From NCBI RefSeq assembly GCF_012985465.1, contig NZ_JAAQWN010000020.1, positions 1 to 35,243 on the forward strand: 35,243 bases of DNA. The letters are read 5' to 3'. Position 1 is the first letter of the stretch, and the number at the start of each line of letters is the position of its first letter. This stretch comes from Pseudomonas sp. WS 5079. GTDB lineage: Bacteria > Pseudomonadota > Gammaproteobacteria > Pseudomonadales > Pseudomonadaceae. Shown one piece after another: positions 1 through 8,242 of the stretch. Both the position numbers and the translations under genes were made by a program. The notes beneath the pieces were generated by a model, which made no database searches, was not told the origin of the DNA, and saw nothing but the letters and a program-made list of their open reading frames with translations.

Positions 1-2
1 TC

Positions 3-380
3 CTGCGCGATGAGTCGATGCACCTGAACTTCGGCATCGACGTGATCAACCAGATCAAAATCGAAAACCCACACCTGTGGGATGCCGAGATGAAGGAAGA
101 AGCGACCCAGATGATCCTGCAAGGGACTCAGTTGGAGATCGAATACGCGCGCGACACCATGCCGCGCGGCGTGTTGGGCATGAACGCGGCAATGATGGAG
201 GACTACCTCAAGTTCATCGCCAACCGTCGTCTGTCGCAGATCGGCTTGAAGGAAGAATACCCAGGCACCACCAACCCGTTCCCGTGGATGAGCGAGATCA
301 TGGACTTGAAGAAAGAGAAGAACTTCTTTGAGACCCGGGTGATCGAGTATCAGACCGGTGGGGCGTTGAGCTGGGATTGA
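3..380 (+). CDS. nrdB: Ribonucleotide reductase class Ia beta subunit, C-terminal part (5' end outside window)
   Basis: This is the last 125 residues of the R2 (beta) subunit, which carries the di-iron/tyrosyl radical cofactor and works with NrdA to reduce ribonucleoside diphosphates to deoxyribonucleotides in the cytoplasm. The visible part opens with LRDESMH, the helix carrying the E-x-x-H pair of iron ligands (equivalent to E238 and H241 of the E. coli protein). It ends with GGALSWD, the kind of short C-terminal tail that docks into the alpha subunit. The frame is open to the window edge, so the start and the upstream iron ligands and radical tyrosine lie outside. A perfect stem-loop follows the stop. 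Identity is clear from family knowledge; only completeness cannot be judged. Confidence 0.95.
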   Translation: MRDESMHLNFGIDVINQIKIENPHLWDAEMKEEATQMILQGTQLEIEYARDTMPRGVLGMNAAMMEDYLKFIANRRLSQIGLKEEYPGTTNPFPWMSEIMDLKKEKNFFETRVIEYQTGGALSWD

Positions 381-386
381 TCGCAG

Positions 387-412
387 GCCATCGCCGGCTC
401 GCCGGCGATGGC
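387..412 (+). terminator. Stem-loop after nrdB, likely terminator or REP-like hairpin
   Basis: GCCATCGCCGGC (387-398) is followed almost at once by its exact reverse complement (401-412), a 12-bp GC-rich stem seven bases after the nrdB stop. There is no T-run on either side, so it is either a weak or bidirectional terminator between the convergent nrdB and lipoprotein genes or a single REP-type hairpin. Confidence 0.55.
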
Positions 413-419
413 GCACGCA

Positions 420-806
420 TCAGTTGGAGACTTGCTCAAGAAAGATCAGCTTCAGAGGTTCCAGCAGCAAGTCATCCGCCGTGGCGGCAAAGCGCTGGAA
501 GTACGGCATCGCAAAATGCGCATCGAGGGCCGCCTGGTTCTTGAACGCTTCACGCATATAGAACGTGCCCGGCTCATCACGCAGTTCGAACAGCACGTAA
601 TCCAGGTTGCCTGGCTCGGTGCGGGTCGGCTCGACCAAGGCCAGCAGGCCGGCCTTGAGCGCTTGTTCCTGGCCCGGCTTGGCCTTGAGTACGGCGATGG
701 ATATCAGGGGTTTGCTCATGCTGGCGACTCCATTGGTAGGTTGGCTGGCGCATGCGGCGAGCATTACGCACAGCGATAAGCCCAGGGCTTTGATCAGGGT
801 GTTCAT
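420..806 (-). CDS. Putative lipoprotein with antibiotic biosynthesis monooxygenase (ABM/YgiN-like) domain
   Basis: The protein has 128 residues. Residues 1-18 form a lipoprotein signal peptide with lipobox L16-A17-A18-C19, so it is probably anchored in the cell envelope. Residues from about 32 to 115 match the small ferredoxin-like ABM fold: an ISIAVLKAKPGQE strand and turn, a long helix, then the conserved FYMREAFKN and DAHFAMPYFQRF segments. ABM proteins are cofactor-free monooxygenases or quinol oxidases, though many have no known substrate. Its ATG overlaps the stop of the upstream quinone oxidoreductase (ATGA at 803-806), so the two are translationally coupled and probably act together in quinone or aromatic detoxification. 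That role is inference. A lipid-anchored ABM domain is less common than the cytoplasmic form. Confidence 0.85.
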   Translation of the reverse strand: MNTLIKALGLSLCVMLAACASQPTNGVASMSKPLISIAVLKAKPGQEQALKAGLLALVEPTRTEPGNLDYVLFELRDEPGTFYMREAFKNQAALDAHFAMPYFQRFAATADDLLLEPLKLIFLEQVSN

Positions 807-1813
807 TGGAAATCCTCAAGCACAATCTTACCCCGCGCCTGGCCGCTTTCCACCAGGGCATGGGCGCTGCGCATGTTGGCCGCGTTGATCGCACCAAAAT
901 GCGCACCGAGAGTGGTGTGCAACACGCCTTGGTCGATCAACTGCGCCACCCGGTTGAGCAGGTGGTGCTGCTGGATCATATCCGCCGTTTCAAACAGCGA
1001 GCGGGTGAACATCAGCTCCCAGTGCAAGGAAAGGGATTTGAGCTTGAGCGGCATGACGTCCAGGCTGTCCGGGTCATCGATCAACCCCAGCCGCCCTTGG
1101 GGGCGCAGCACTTCGACCAATTGCGCCAGGTACTCCTCGGTATGGGTGAGGCTGGCGACATGGCTGACCCCATCGACCCCCAATGCCTGGAGCTGGGCCA
1201 GCATCGGCCGGCTATGGTCGATCACATGATGGGCGCCCATGCGCTGGACCCACTCGATGGTCTCCGGGCGCGAGGCGGTGCCGATCACGGTCATTTTGGT
1301 GAGTTGGCGGGCCAGTTGCACCAGGATCGACCCCACGCCACCACCGGCCCCGACCACCAACAGCACATCACCCTCGCCTGCGCCTTCAGTCACACCAAGG
1401 CGGTCGAACAGCAACTCCCAGGCAGTGATCGAAGTCAGCGGCAAGGCAGCGGCGTGGGCCGCGTCCAGCGTGCGTGGCCGGTGGCCAACGATGCGCTCAT
1501 CGACCACCTGGAATTCGCTGTAGCTGCCTGCGCGGATCAAGGAACCTGCGTAGTACACCGCATCGCCTGGCTTGAACAAGCTCACGTCGCTACCGACCTG
1601 GCGCACGATACCCGCTGCATCCCAGCCGAGGATTTTCGATTCCTGGGCGTAGGTACCAGCGCGCACCTTGGTATCGATCGGGTTGACCGCCACAGCCTGC
1701 ACTTCCACCAGCAGGTCCCGAGGGCCTGGCTGGGGGGCGTTGATGTTCACGTCGATCAGCGAACGTGGGTCGTCGATGGGCAGGCCATGTTCGGTAAAGG
1801 TGATTGCTTTCAT
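803..1813 (-). CDS. Zinc-independent alcohol dehydrogenase / NADPH quinone oxidoreductase family protein
   Basis: This 336-residue protein belongs to the medium-chain dehydrogenase/reductase superfamily. It has an N-terminal GroES-like domain (VNPIDTKVRAG near residues 43-53) and a Rossmann domain with the nucleotide-binding loop VVGAGGGVGSILVQLA around residues 150-165. The cysteine ligands for structural and catalytic zinc are absent, which puts it in the zinc-free quinone oxidoreductase branch that reduces quinones or enones with NADPH in the cytoplasm. It is the first gene of a two-gene unit with the ABM lipoprotein and is divergent from a LysR regulator 112 bp away, the usual arrangement for a LysR-controlled redox-stress operon. 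The substrate is not predictable from sequence. Confidence 0.9.
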   Translation of the reverse strand: MKAITFTEHGLPIDDPRSLIDVNINAPQPGPRDLLVEVQAVAVNPIDTKVRAGTYAQESKILGWDAAGIVRQVGSDVSLFKPGDAVYYAGSLIRAGSYSEFQVVDERIVGHRPRTLDAAHAAALPLTSITAWELLFDRLGVTEGAGEGDVLLVVGAGGGVGSILVQLARQLTKMTVIGTASRPETIEWVQRMGAHHVIDHSRPMLAQLQALGVDGVSHVASLTHTEEYLAQLVEVLRPQGRLGLIDDPDSLDVMPLKLKSLSLHWELMFTRSLFETADMIQQHHLLNRVAQLIDQGVLHTTLGAHFGAINAANMRSAHALVESGQARGKIVLEDFQ

Positions 1814-1906
1814 GGGAACTCACGAGTGATGAGGGACGATGGCCCTCGATGGCGTGCATTTTTACCGTTCCCAGGACGAAGAAAAATCGACAAAATGCAG
1901 CAACAC

Positions 1907-1925
1907 TTTCATTTCTGGAGTGAAA
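1907..1925. promoter_or_regulatory. Candidate LysR operator and ribosome binding site in the divergent intergenic region
   Basis: The inverted repeat TTTCA (1907-1911) / TGAAA (1921-1925) surrounds the GGAG ribosome binding site at 1917-1920 of the LysR gene. Its position could allow autoregulation and control of the divergent oxidoreductase, but this is a short motif. A second dyad, GAGGG...CCCTC, lies at 1831-1847, closer to the oxidoreductase start. Confidence 0.3.
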
Positions 1926-2816
1926 ATGATCCGCATCGATGATCTCGGGCTGTTCCTGCGCAGCGCCGCCCTGGGCAGTTTCACCGCCGCTGCGGTGGAG
2001 GCCAACCTGTTGCCGGGCCAGGTCGCGGCAGCGATCAAGCGCCTGGAACGCGAGCTGGAAGTACGGCTGTTTACCCGCACCACCCGCAGCCTGCGCCTGA
2101 GCGCCGAAGGCGAACAGTACCTGCCCACCGCCCGCAGCGTGCTGGAGCAGTTGGAGCTGGGCCGCGAACGCTTGCGCGGCGATGACGCGCCGCTGCGGGG
2201 CACGTTGCAGATCGCCGCGCCGTCGGACCTGGGGCGCAACATCCTGCTGCCGATGCTCACCGAGTTCCGCCGCCTGCATCCAGAACTGACCTTGCGCTTT
2301 TTGGTGTCGGACCAGGTCACCAACCTGTTTCGCGACCCGGTGGACGTGGCCCTGCGTTATGGCTGGAACGAGGACGCCAACTACATCGCCCTGCCCCTGG
2401 CGCCCTGGAACCGCCGGGTGCTGGTGGCCTCGCCGGACTACGTGGCGCGCCACGGCGCCCCCGCGTCCACCGACGAACTGACGCACCACCCGTGCCTGCT
2501 GTACCTGCAAAACAGTCGTCTGCATGACCGCTGGGAGTTGGGCGGGCAGACCGTGCAGGTCGCGGGCCCCTTGTTCAGCGACGACGCCGATGTGGTACGG
2601 CGCTGGGCCGTGGCCGGCGAAGGCATCGCCTACAAGACCTGGCTGGATGTGTACGCCGATGTCCAGGCGCAGCGCTTGGTGGTGCTGCTGCCAGAGATTG
2701 CCGGGGATGTGTACCCCTTGAGTTTCGCCTGCCCCCATCGTGGGCAGATGTCGCGGGCGGTCACCCAGTTGTATCAATGGTTGAACCAACAGTTCAGCGC
2801 CATGGAGCGCCCGTGA
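1926..2816 (+). CDS. LysR family transcriptional regulator
   Basis: The product has 296 residues with the standard LysR layout: a winged helix-turn-helix at about 1-60 (DLGLFLRSAALGSFTAAA, then VAAAIKRLERELEVRLFTRT) and a periplasmic-binding-protein-like effector domain from about 90 to 290. The start at 1926 is preferred over an upstream in-frame ATG at 1839 because GGAG lies 5 bases before it and the family N-terminus begins there. It is the likely regulator of the divergent oxidoreductase/ABM operon, as is typical for LysR genes transcribed away from their targets. The effector is unknown. Confidence 0.9.
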   Translation: MIRIDDLGLFLRSAALGSFTAAAVEANLLPGQVAAAIKRLERELEVRLFTRTTRSLRLSAEGEQYLPTARSVLEQLELGRERLRGDDAPLRGTLQIAAPSDLGRNILLPMLTEFRRLHPELTLRFLVSDQVTNLFRDPVDVALRYGWNEDANYIALPLAPWNRRVLVASPDYVARHGAPASTDELTHHPCLLYLQNSRLHDRWELGGQTVQVAGPLFSDDADVVRRWAVAGEGIAYKTWLDVYADVQAQRLVVLLPEIAGDVYPLSFACPHRGQMSRAVTQLYQWLNQQFSAMERP

Positions 2817-2852
2817 ACCCTTTTGCAGTGGATTAGGAAAGACGCGGTTTTT

Positions 2853-3341
2853 ATGTCCAATCAAACCATCAAGACGCCGTGCGTCGGCCTGTGTTCCACC
2901 GTGTATGGCGACCTGGTGTGCCGTGGCTGCAAGCGCTATCACCATGAAGTCATTCAGTGGAACGGCTACAGCACCGAGGAAAAACAAGCGGTCTGGCTGC
3001 GCCTCGAACAGTTGCTGGTGCAGGTCATGGCCAGCAAGCTGGAGGTGTTTGATCCTGCGCGCCTGCGCCAACAGCTGGAGGAGCGCAAGATCCGCTTTAT
3101 GCCGCACCAGTCGCCGTATTGCTGGGCCTATCAGTTGATTGCCCGAGGCGCACGGGTGATTTCCCGGCTGGATGCGTACGGGTTGGTGTTACTGCCCGAG
3201 TTTCGTGAGCGGCACCTGGCGGATTTGCGTGATGCGATTGATCGGGAGTTTTTCCTGCTATCGGAGGCGCATTACCAGCGCTATATCGCGCCGGATTTTT
3301 TGCGTGAGGCGTTTGGGCCTCAGTTGATAGCCACTCTCTAA
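2853..3341 (+). CDS. DUF1289 domain-containing protein
   Basis: The N-terminus carries the DUF1289 signature of four cysteines: C10 and C14 (TPCVGLC), then C23 and C26 (VCRGC), followed by the conserved RYHHEVIQW stretch. This probably binds a metal or forms a small zinc-knuckle-like structure. The remaining ~125 residues, rich in Arg and Leu, extend well beyond the short DUF1289 module, so the protein (162 aa) is a longer family member. The start at 2853 places the cysteine motif at the usual distance from the N-terminus; AGGAAA at 2835-2840 is the nearest ribosome binding site and is rather far away. An upstream in-frame ATG at 2823 is an alternative start. Function is unknown. It is convergent with the aceE-like gene. 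Confidence 0.8.
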   Translation: MSNQTIKTPCVGLCSTVYGDLVCRGCKRYHHEVIQWNGYSTEEKQAVWLRLEQLLVQVMASKLEVFDPARLRQQLEERKIRFMPHQSPYCWAYQLIARGARVISRLDAYGLVLLPEFRERHLADLRDAIDREFFLLSEAHYQRYIAPDFLREAFGPQLIATL

Positions 3342-3372
3342 GGCACACCACAAACCCTGTGTGCGGGCTTGT

Positions 3373-3399
3373 GTGGGAGCGGGCAAGCCCGCTCCTACA
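3373..3399. repeat. REP element (single palindrome)
   Basis: TGTGGGAGCGGGCAAGCCCG followed by CTCCTACA forms a GGAGCGGGC/GCCCGCTCC stem. This is the classic Pseudomonas REP unit, lying between convergent genes, where it may also help end transcription of both. A second, weaker dyad CCTCA/TGAGG follows at about 3406-3422. Confidence 0.85.
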
Positions 3400-3424
3400 A
3401 TGAGTCCTCATATACCTTGAGGTG

Positions 3425-6103
3425 TCAGTGGGTCCAGGACGCCGCACGCTCGGTGTGCAGGCCGTAACGTTCAATCGCCTGCTGGCACACCTGCGCCTCC
3501 AGGCTGCCCTGCTCCACCAGGGCGGCCAGCGCGGCAAGCACGATGTGGTGGCGGTCCACCTCGAAGAAGTCGCGCAACGCCGCACGGGTGTCGCTGCGCC
3601 CGAAGCCATCGGTGCCCAGCACGGTGTAGCTGGAACCCAGGTAGGAACCGATCATCTGTGGCACGGCGCGTACGTAGTCCGACACTGCAACCACTGGCGC
3701 ACCCTCGGGCAGGCAGGTCGCCAGGTGGCTGCGCTGCGGTTCTTGTAGCGGATGCAGGCGGTTCCAGCGCTCCACCTCGCGCGCATCGCGGGCCAGTTCG
3801 CTGAAGCTGGTCACGCTGAACACCTCGCTGGCGATCTGCCAATCGTCTGCCAGCAACTGCGCGGCGGCCTGGGCCTCGCGCACCAGGGTGCCGGAACCGA
3901 GCAGGCGCACCTTGGCCCCGGCGCTGCCATCGAGGCGGTACATGCCCTTGATGATCGCCGCCTCGACGCCCTCGGGCAGGCTCGGCTGCGGGTAGTTTTC
4001 GTTCATCAGGGTCACGTAGTAGAACTCGTCCACATCGTGCTCAAGCATCTGGCGCATGCCATGGTCGAGAATCACCGCAAATTCGCCGGCGAATGCCGGG
4101 TCGTAGGCGCGGCAGTTGGGCACGGTCGCCGCCATCAGATGGCTGCTGCCGTCCTGATGCTGCAAGCCCTCGCCGCCCAAGGTGGTCCGCCCTGCCGTGG
4201 CGCCGAGCAAAAAGCCCCGGGCGCGCTGGTCGGCGGCGGCCCAGATCAGATCGCCCACGCGCTGGAAGCCGAACATCGAGTAGTAGATGTAGAACGGCAG
4301 CATGCGCAAGCCATGCACCGAGTAACTGGTAGCCGCCGCGACCCAGGAACTGATAGCACTGGCTTCGCTGATGCCTTCCTCAAGGATCTGCCCGTCGGTG
4401 GCTTCGCGATAGCTGAGGATCGAGCCGATGTCCTCGGGCTCGTAGCGCTGGCCGACGCTGGAGTAGATGCCGATCTGCTTGAACAGGTTGGCCATGCCGA
4501 AGGTACGTGCCTCGTCGGCGACAATCGGCACGATCCGCGGGCCCAGGGCCTTGTCCTTGAGCAAATTGCTGAGCATGCGCACAAAGGCCATGGTAGTGGA
4601 CATTTCCTTGCCTTCGGCCTGGGTCGCGAAGCCGCCGTAGCCACTCACCGGCGGCACAGGCACCGGCTCGGCGTGCTGGCTGCGGCTGGGCACATAGCCG
4701 CCGAGGGCGGCGCGACGCTGGTGCAGGTAGCGCATCTCTGCGCTGTCGGCGGCGGGTTTGTAGAAGCTCAGGGATTCGGCCTGCTCGTCGCTCAGGGGCA
4801 GCTGGAAGCGGTTGCGAAAGGCGATCAGCGCATCGCGGTCGAGTTTTTTCTGTTGGTGGGTGGTCATCTTGCCCTGCCCGGCTTCGCCCATGCCAAAGCC
4901 CTTCTTGGTCTGGGCCAGGATCACCGTGGGGCGCCCCTTGACCCGCCGCGCGGCGTGATAGGCCGCATGGATTTTCAGCATGTCGTGGCCGCCGCGCTTG
5001 AGACGGTCGATCTGCTCGTCGCTCAAGCCGGCCACCAGTTTGGCCAGGGACTCACTCTGGCCGAAGAAGTGCTCGCGGTTATAGGCACCGTCCTTGGCGG
5101 CAAAGGTCTGGAACTGCCCGTCCACGGTCTGGGACAAGGTGCGCACCAACGCACCATCCTCATCCTTGGCCAGCAAGGCGTCCCAATCCGACCCCCAGAC
5201 CAGCTTGATCACGTTCCAGCCAGCACCGGCAAACAGCGCCTCCAGTTCGTCAATGATCCGCCCATTGCCACGCACCGGGCCATCGAGGCGCTGCAAGTTG
5301 CAGTTGACCACCCAGGTCAGGTTGTCCAGGCCTTCGCGGGCCGCCAGGGTCAGGGCCGACATGCTTTCCGGCTCATCCATCTCGCCGTCGCCGAACACGC
5401 CCCAGACGTGGCGGTCGGTGGTGTCCTGCAAGCCACGATGGTGCAGGTAACGCATAAAGCGCGCCTGGAAAATCGAACTGATCGGGCCAATCCCCATGGA
5501 GCCGGTGGGGAACTGCCAGAAGTCCGGCATCAACCACGGGTGCGGATAGCTGGACAGTCCACGGGCACCGGCCTTGACGGCGCCCAGCTCCTGGCGATAG
5601 TGGGCCAGGTCCTGCTCGCTCAAGCGGCCTTCAAGAAACGCCCGCGCGTAAATACCAGGCGCGGAATGCGGCTGGTAGAACACCAGGTCGCCGCCGACGT
5701 TGTCGTGGCGCGCACGGAAAAAATGGTTGAAGCCCACCTCGAACAGGTCCGCCGCGCTGGCATAGCTGGCGATATGGCCACCCAATTCGCCATAGGCCTG
5801 GTTGGCGCGGACCACCATGGCCAGGGCGTTCCAGCGCACCAGCGAGGCCAGGCGCTCTTCGGTGGCCAGGTCGCCGGGAAAGTGCGGCTGCTGGGCAACG
5901 CTGATGCTGTTGATGTAGGGCGTGCCATGGCGCGGCTTCCAGCCGATGGCCGGGGTGTTGCCGGCGTCGGCCAGCATATCGAGGATCTCCCGCGCACGTT
6001 CGGGGCCTGCGTGGCGTACCAGGGAGTCCAGGGCTTCGCGCCACTCGGTGAGCTCTTGCTGGTCAATGGCTGTTTGATTGACTGTCTTTACGAAACCGTT
6101 CAT
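3425..6103 (-). CDS. Pyruvate dehydrogenase E1-type protein (homodimeric AceE family), stand-alone copy
   Basis: This 892-residue thiamine diphosphate enzyme matches AceE of gamma-proteobacteria along its whole length. Visible features are the ThDP/Mg motif GDGEMDEPES at 238-247, NCNLQRLDGPVRGNG shortly after, QTKKGFGMGEAGQGK and the following His-416 (equivalent to E. coli His407), the catalytic Glu segment GQILEEGISE, and the C-terminal LGTDGFGRSD motif. The ATG at 6103 is chosen over a GTG at 6109 because GGAGG (6109-6113) sits 5 bases upstream of it. Unlike the housekeeping aceE it has no aceF (E2) or lipoyl domain next to it. It may be a paralogue for another 2-oxo acid, as the MdeB type acts on 2-oxobutyrate in P. 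putida, or may supply the shared E2. The substrate is uncertain. Confidence 0.9.
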   Translation of the reverse strand: MNGFVKTVNQTAIDQQELTEWREALDSLVRHAGPERAREILDMLADAGNTPAIGWKPRHGTPYINSISVAQQPHFPGDLATEERLASLVRWNALAMVVRANQAYGELGGHIASYASAADLFEVGFNHFFRARHDNVGGDLVFYQPHSAPGIYARAFLEGRLSEQDLAHYRQELGAVKAGARGLSSYPHPWLMPDFWQFPTGSMGIGPISSIFQARFMRYLHHRGLQDTTDRHVWGVFGDGEMDEPESMSALTLAAREGLDNLTWVVNCNLQRLDGPVRGNGRIIDELEALFAGAGWNVIKLVWGSDWDALLAKDEDGALVRTLSQTVDGQFQTFAAKDGAYNREHFFGQSESLAKLVAGLSDEQIDRLKRGGHDMLKIHAAYHAARRVKGRPTVILAQTKKGFGMGEAGQGKMTTHQQKKLDRDALIAFRNRFQLPLSDEQAESLSFYKPAADSAEMRYLHQRRAALGGYVPSRSQHAEPVPVPPVSGYGGFATQAEGKEMSTTMAFVRMLSNLLKDKALGPRIVPIVADEARTFGMANLFKQIGIYSSVGQRYEPEDIGSILSYREATDGQILEEGISEASAISSWVAAATSYSVHGLRMLPFYIYYSMFGFQRVGDLIWAAADQRARGFLLGATAGRTTLGGEGLQHQDGSSHLMAATVPNCRAYDPAFAGEFAVILDHGMRQMLEHDVDEFYYVTLMNENYPQPSLPEGVEAAIIKGMYRLDGSAGAKVRLLGSGTLVREAQAAAQLLADDWQIASEVFSVTSFSELARDAREVERWNRLHPLQEPQRSHLATCLPEGAPVVAVSDYVRAVPQMIGSYLGSSYTVLGTDGFGRSDTRAALRDFFEVDRHHIVLAALAALVEQGSLEAQVCQQAIERYGLHTERAASWTH

Positions 6104-6295
6104 GGGCACCTCCGAGCTGTTTTTTCCAGTTTATGTCTGCCCAAAAGGATTTTTTGACTGTTCTGGCCAGGTGGCGCGGCGATTTGCAGCACAAAACGCT
6201 TAAACACAGCTGATTAAAAGCACGTTGTGCTCCAACCACCTGAAACACCGCAATTGTGTTTAAAATGCCGCCCGTTTAATGATCGACGCTGCCCG

Positions 6296-7234
6296 ATGAC
6301 CCCAGACGCCCTCGCCCTGCTCCATTCCCTTTTGCTCGAAGCCCTGCGCGACGTGCCCACAGAAACCCGGCGCCTGTTCCACGGCCGGGGCCGCTGCTGG
6401 CCGGGCCTGGAACAATTGACCGTGGATTGGCTGCAAGGCGTGGTGCTGGTCTCGTTGTTCAAGGAGCCAGAGCCTGCGCAGTTGCAAGCCTTGCAACACC
6501 AGTTGCGCGAGCTGTGCGAAAGCGGCGAATGGCAACAGGCCGGCGCCCACACCCTGGCCCTGCAACATCGCTACCTGCCGCAAAGCACCACCGAATGGTT
6601 GTGGGGGCAGATGGTCGACGAATTGACCATCACCGAAGGCGGCCTGCGTTATCGCATCGACCTGGGCAAAAAGCAGAACAGCGGGCTGTTTCTGGATATG
6701 CGCTACGGGCGCAACTGGGTGCGCGAGCACGCCCATGGCCTGCGGGTATTGAACCTGTTTGCCTACACCTGCGGGTTTTCCGTGGCCGCCATCGAGGGCG
6801 GCGCCGAGCATGTGGTCAACCTGGATATGGCCCGTGGCGCCCTGAGCCGGGGTCGCGACAACCACCGGCTCAATGGCCATGACCTGGGCAAGGTGAGTTT
6901 CCTGGGGCACGACTTGTTCAAGTCCTGGGCCAAGGTCACCGGCAACGGCCCCTATGACCTGGTGATCATCGATCCGCCGTCCTTCCAGAAAGGCAGCTTC
7001 CTGCTGACCAAGGATTACCAGCGCGTACTACGCCGCCTGCCAGACCTGCTGACGCCCCAAGGCACGGTACTGGCCTGCATGAATGACCCGGCGCTGGGCG
7101 AAGATTTCCTCATCGAGGGCGTCACCCGCGAAGCACCGGGGCTGCGCTTTGAGCAGCGCCTGGCAAACCCACCGGAATTTCCTGATATCGATCCGCAAAG
7201 TGGCTTGAAGGCCCTGGTGTTCCGTCAGGGCTGA
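6296..7234 (+). CDS. Class I SAM-dependent methyltransferase (rRNA large-subunit methyltransferase-like)
   Basis: A 312-residue methyltransferase with a Rossmann core in the C-terminal two thirds. Motif I is LNLFAYTCGFSVAAI at 152-166, the acidic ribose-binding segment is VNLDMARGA at 174-182, and the catalytic motif is IDPPSF at 225-230. This DPPSF form and the preceding LDMRYGRNWV resemble the COG1092/RlmI-RlmK group that methylates bases of 23S rRNA, but the protein lacks a PUA domain and the target is not certain. The ATG at 6296 is preferred to an upstream in-frame ATG at 6227 because family similarity begins there. It is divergent from the aceE-like gene, with 186 bp of shared upstream region. 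Confidence 0.85.
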   Translation: MTPDALALLHSLLLEALRDVPTETRRLFHGRGRCWPGLEQLTVDWLQGVVLVSLFKEPEPAQLQALQHQLRELCESGEWQQAGAHTLALQHRYLPQSTTEWLWGQMVDELTITEGGLRYRIDLGKKQNSGLFLDMRYGRNWVREHAHGLRVLNLFAYTCGFSVAAIEGGAEHVVNLDMARGALSRGRDNHRLNGHDLGKVSFLGHDLFKSWAKVTGNGPYDLVIIDPPSFQKGSFLLTKDYQRVLRRLPDLLTPQGTVLACMNDPALGEDFLIEGVTREAPGLRFEQRLANPPEFPDIDPQSGLKALVFRQG

Positions 7235-7384
7235 TGCCGAATCCGTCAACGCTTGCTACCCTAGACCTAACGCCGTGGTGGTGAACCTTATCCCCACCTT
7301 CCCGGTCGATACTTGCATCCCTTGGCCAGATTCGACGCTAACTCGCCGTCGGCTGCCCTGTTTCACCTTTTGGAGAACGCCCCT

Positions 7385-8107
7385 GTGATATCGACCCTGC
7401 ATGTAGCCAGACTCAAAGCCTGGGGCGCCCATGGTTTTACCGCCACCGGCGTGGTGCTGGCCTTCCTCGCGACGCTGGCGCTGCTGGAGAACCAGCCCAA
7501 GGCCTGCCTGCTGTGGCTGGGCCTGGCGTTGATCGTGGATGGCGTGGACGGGTCGCTGGCGCGGCGGGTCAATGTGCAGACCGTGCTGCCAAGCTTCGAT
7601 GGCTCGGTGCTCGACCTGGTGATCGATTACCTCACGTATGTGTTTATCCCGGCGCTGTTCATCTACCGCTATATCGACCTGCCGGACTTCACCCACCTGT
7701 TCACCGTCTCGGTGATCCTGGTGTCATCGCTGTTCTGCTTCTGCAACGTCAATATGAAGAGCAAGGACAACTACTTCCAAGGCTTCCCGGCGGCCTGGAA
7801 CGTGGTGGCGCTGTGTGTCTACATCATCGATCCGGACGGCTGGATCACCCTGGCCACGGTGATCGGCCTGGCGCTGCTGACAGTCACGCCGATGAAGTTC
7901 CTGCACCCGTTCCGGGTCAAGCGCTTTATGCCGATCAATATTGCGGTGACCACGGTGTGGCTGCTGTGCAGCCTGTTGCTGGTGATCGACCGGCCGTACA
8001 CCAACACGTTGACCATGGGCCTGTGGTTGTTGATGTCGGCGTACTTCCTGGGGATTTGTATCTGGCGCACGGCAGTGGAGTGGTTGGATAAATCGCGTAA
8101 GGCATGA
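7385..8107 (+). CDS. pcs: Phosphatidylcholine synthase (CDP-diacylglycerol:choline O-phosphatidyltransferase)
   Basis: This integral inner-membrane enzyme condenses choline directly with CDP-diacylglycerol to make phosphatidylcholine. The diagnostic CDP-alcohol phosphotransferase motif is seen in its Pcs-specific spacing DGX2ARX12GX3DX3D: D55-G56, A59-R60, G73, D77 and D81, which coordinate the metal and the CDP-lipid. About seven or eight hydrophobic segments span the 240 residues. A GTG start at 7385 is chosen because GGAG (7372-7375) lies 9 bases upstream and the resulting length suits the family; a longer in-frame ATG at 7313 would add 24 residues without similarity. It stands alone, with a REPIN downstream. 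Phosphatidylcholine in a bacterium usually marks host association. Confidence 0.93.
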   Translation: MISTLHVARLKAWGAHGFTATGVVLAFLATLALLENQPKACLLWLGLALIVDGVDGSLARRVNVQTVLPSFDGSVLDLVIDYLTYVFIPALFIYRYIDLPDFTHLFTVSVILVSSLFCFCNVNMKSKDNYFQGFPAAWNVVALCVYIIDPDGWITLATVIGLALLTVTPMKFLHPFRVKRFMPINIAVTTVWLLCSLLLVIDRPYTNTLTMGLWLLMSAYFLGICIWRTAVEWLDKSRKA

Positions 8108-8118
8108 TGTGCGGCGCC

Positions 8119-8180
8119 ATCGCCGGCAAGCCGGCTCCTACAAAAGCACAATCCCTTGTAGGAGCTGGCTTGCCAGCGAT
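8119..8180. repeat. REPIN (two inverted REP units) between convergent genes
   Basis: ATCGCCGGCAAGCCGGCTCC (from 8119, continuing TACAA to 8143) is mirrored by TTGTAGGAGCTGGCTTGCCA (from 8156, continuing GCGAT to 8180) with a 12-base spacer. Each arm is itself a small REP hairpin, so the whole can form a long cruciform. It lies between pcs and the TauE/SafE gene, which converge on it, and may act as a bidirectional terminator or RNA-stabilising structure. Confidence 0.85.
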
Positions 8181-8242
8181 AATCCTCAACGATAACGCTC
8201 GGTACCTGACACCCTGCGATCGATAACAGAGTGTGGGCAGGG

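Noticed and set aside
1590..3107. Minus-strand frame of about 500 codons across the LysR gene
   Set aside because: It overlaps three supported genes and has a composition typical of an antisense shadow.
3752..6157. Long open frame (about 800 codons) antisense to the aceE-like gene
   Set aside because: It mirrors a clearly real gene with full AceE similarity; the antisense product is His/Gly/Gln-rich with no family features, as expected for a shadow frame in GC-rich DNA.
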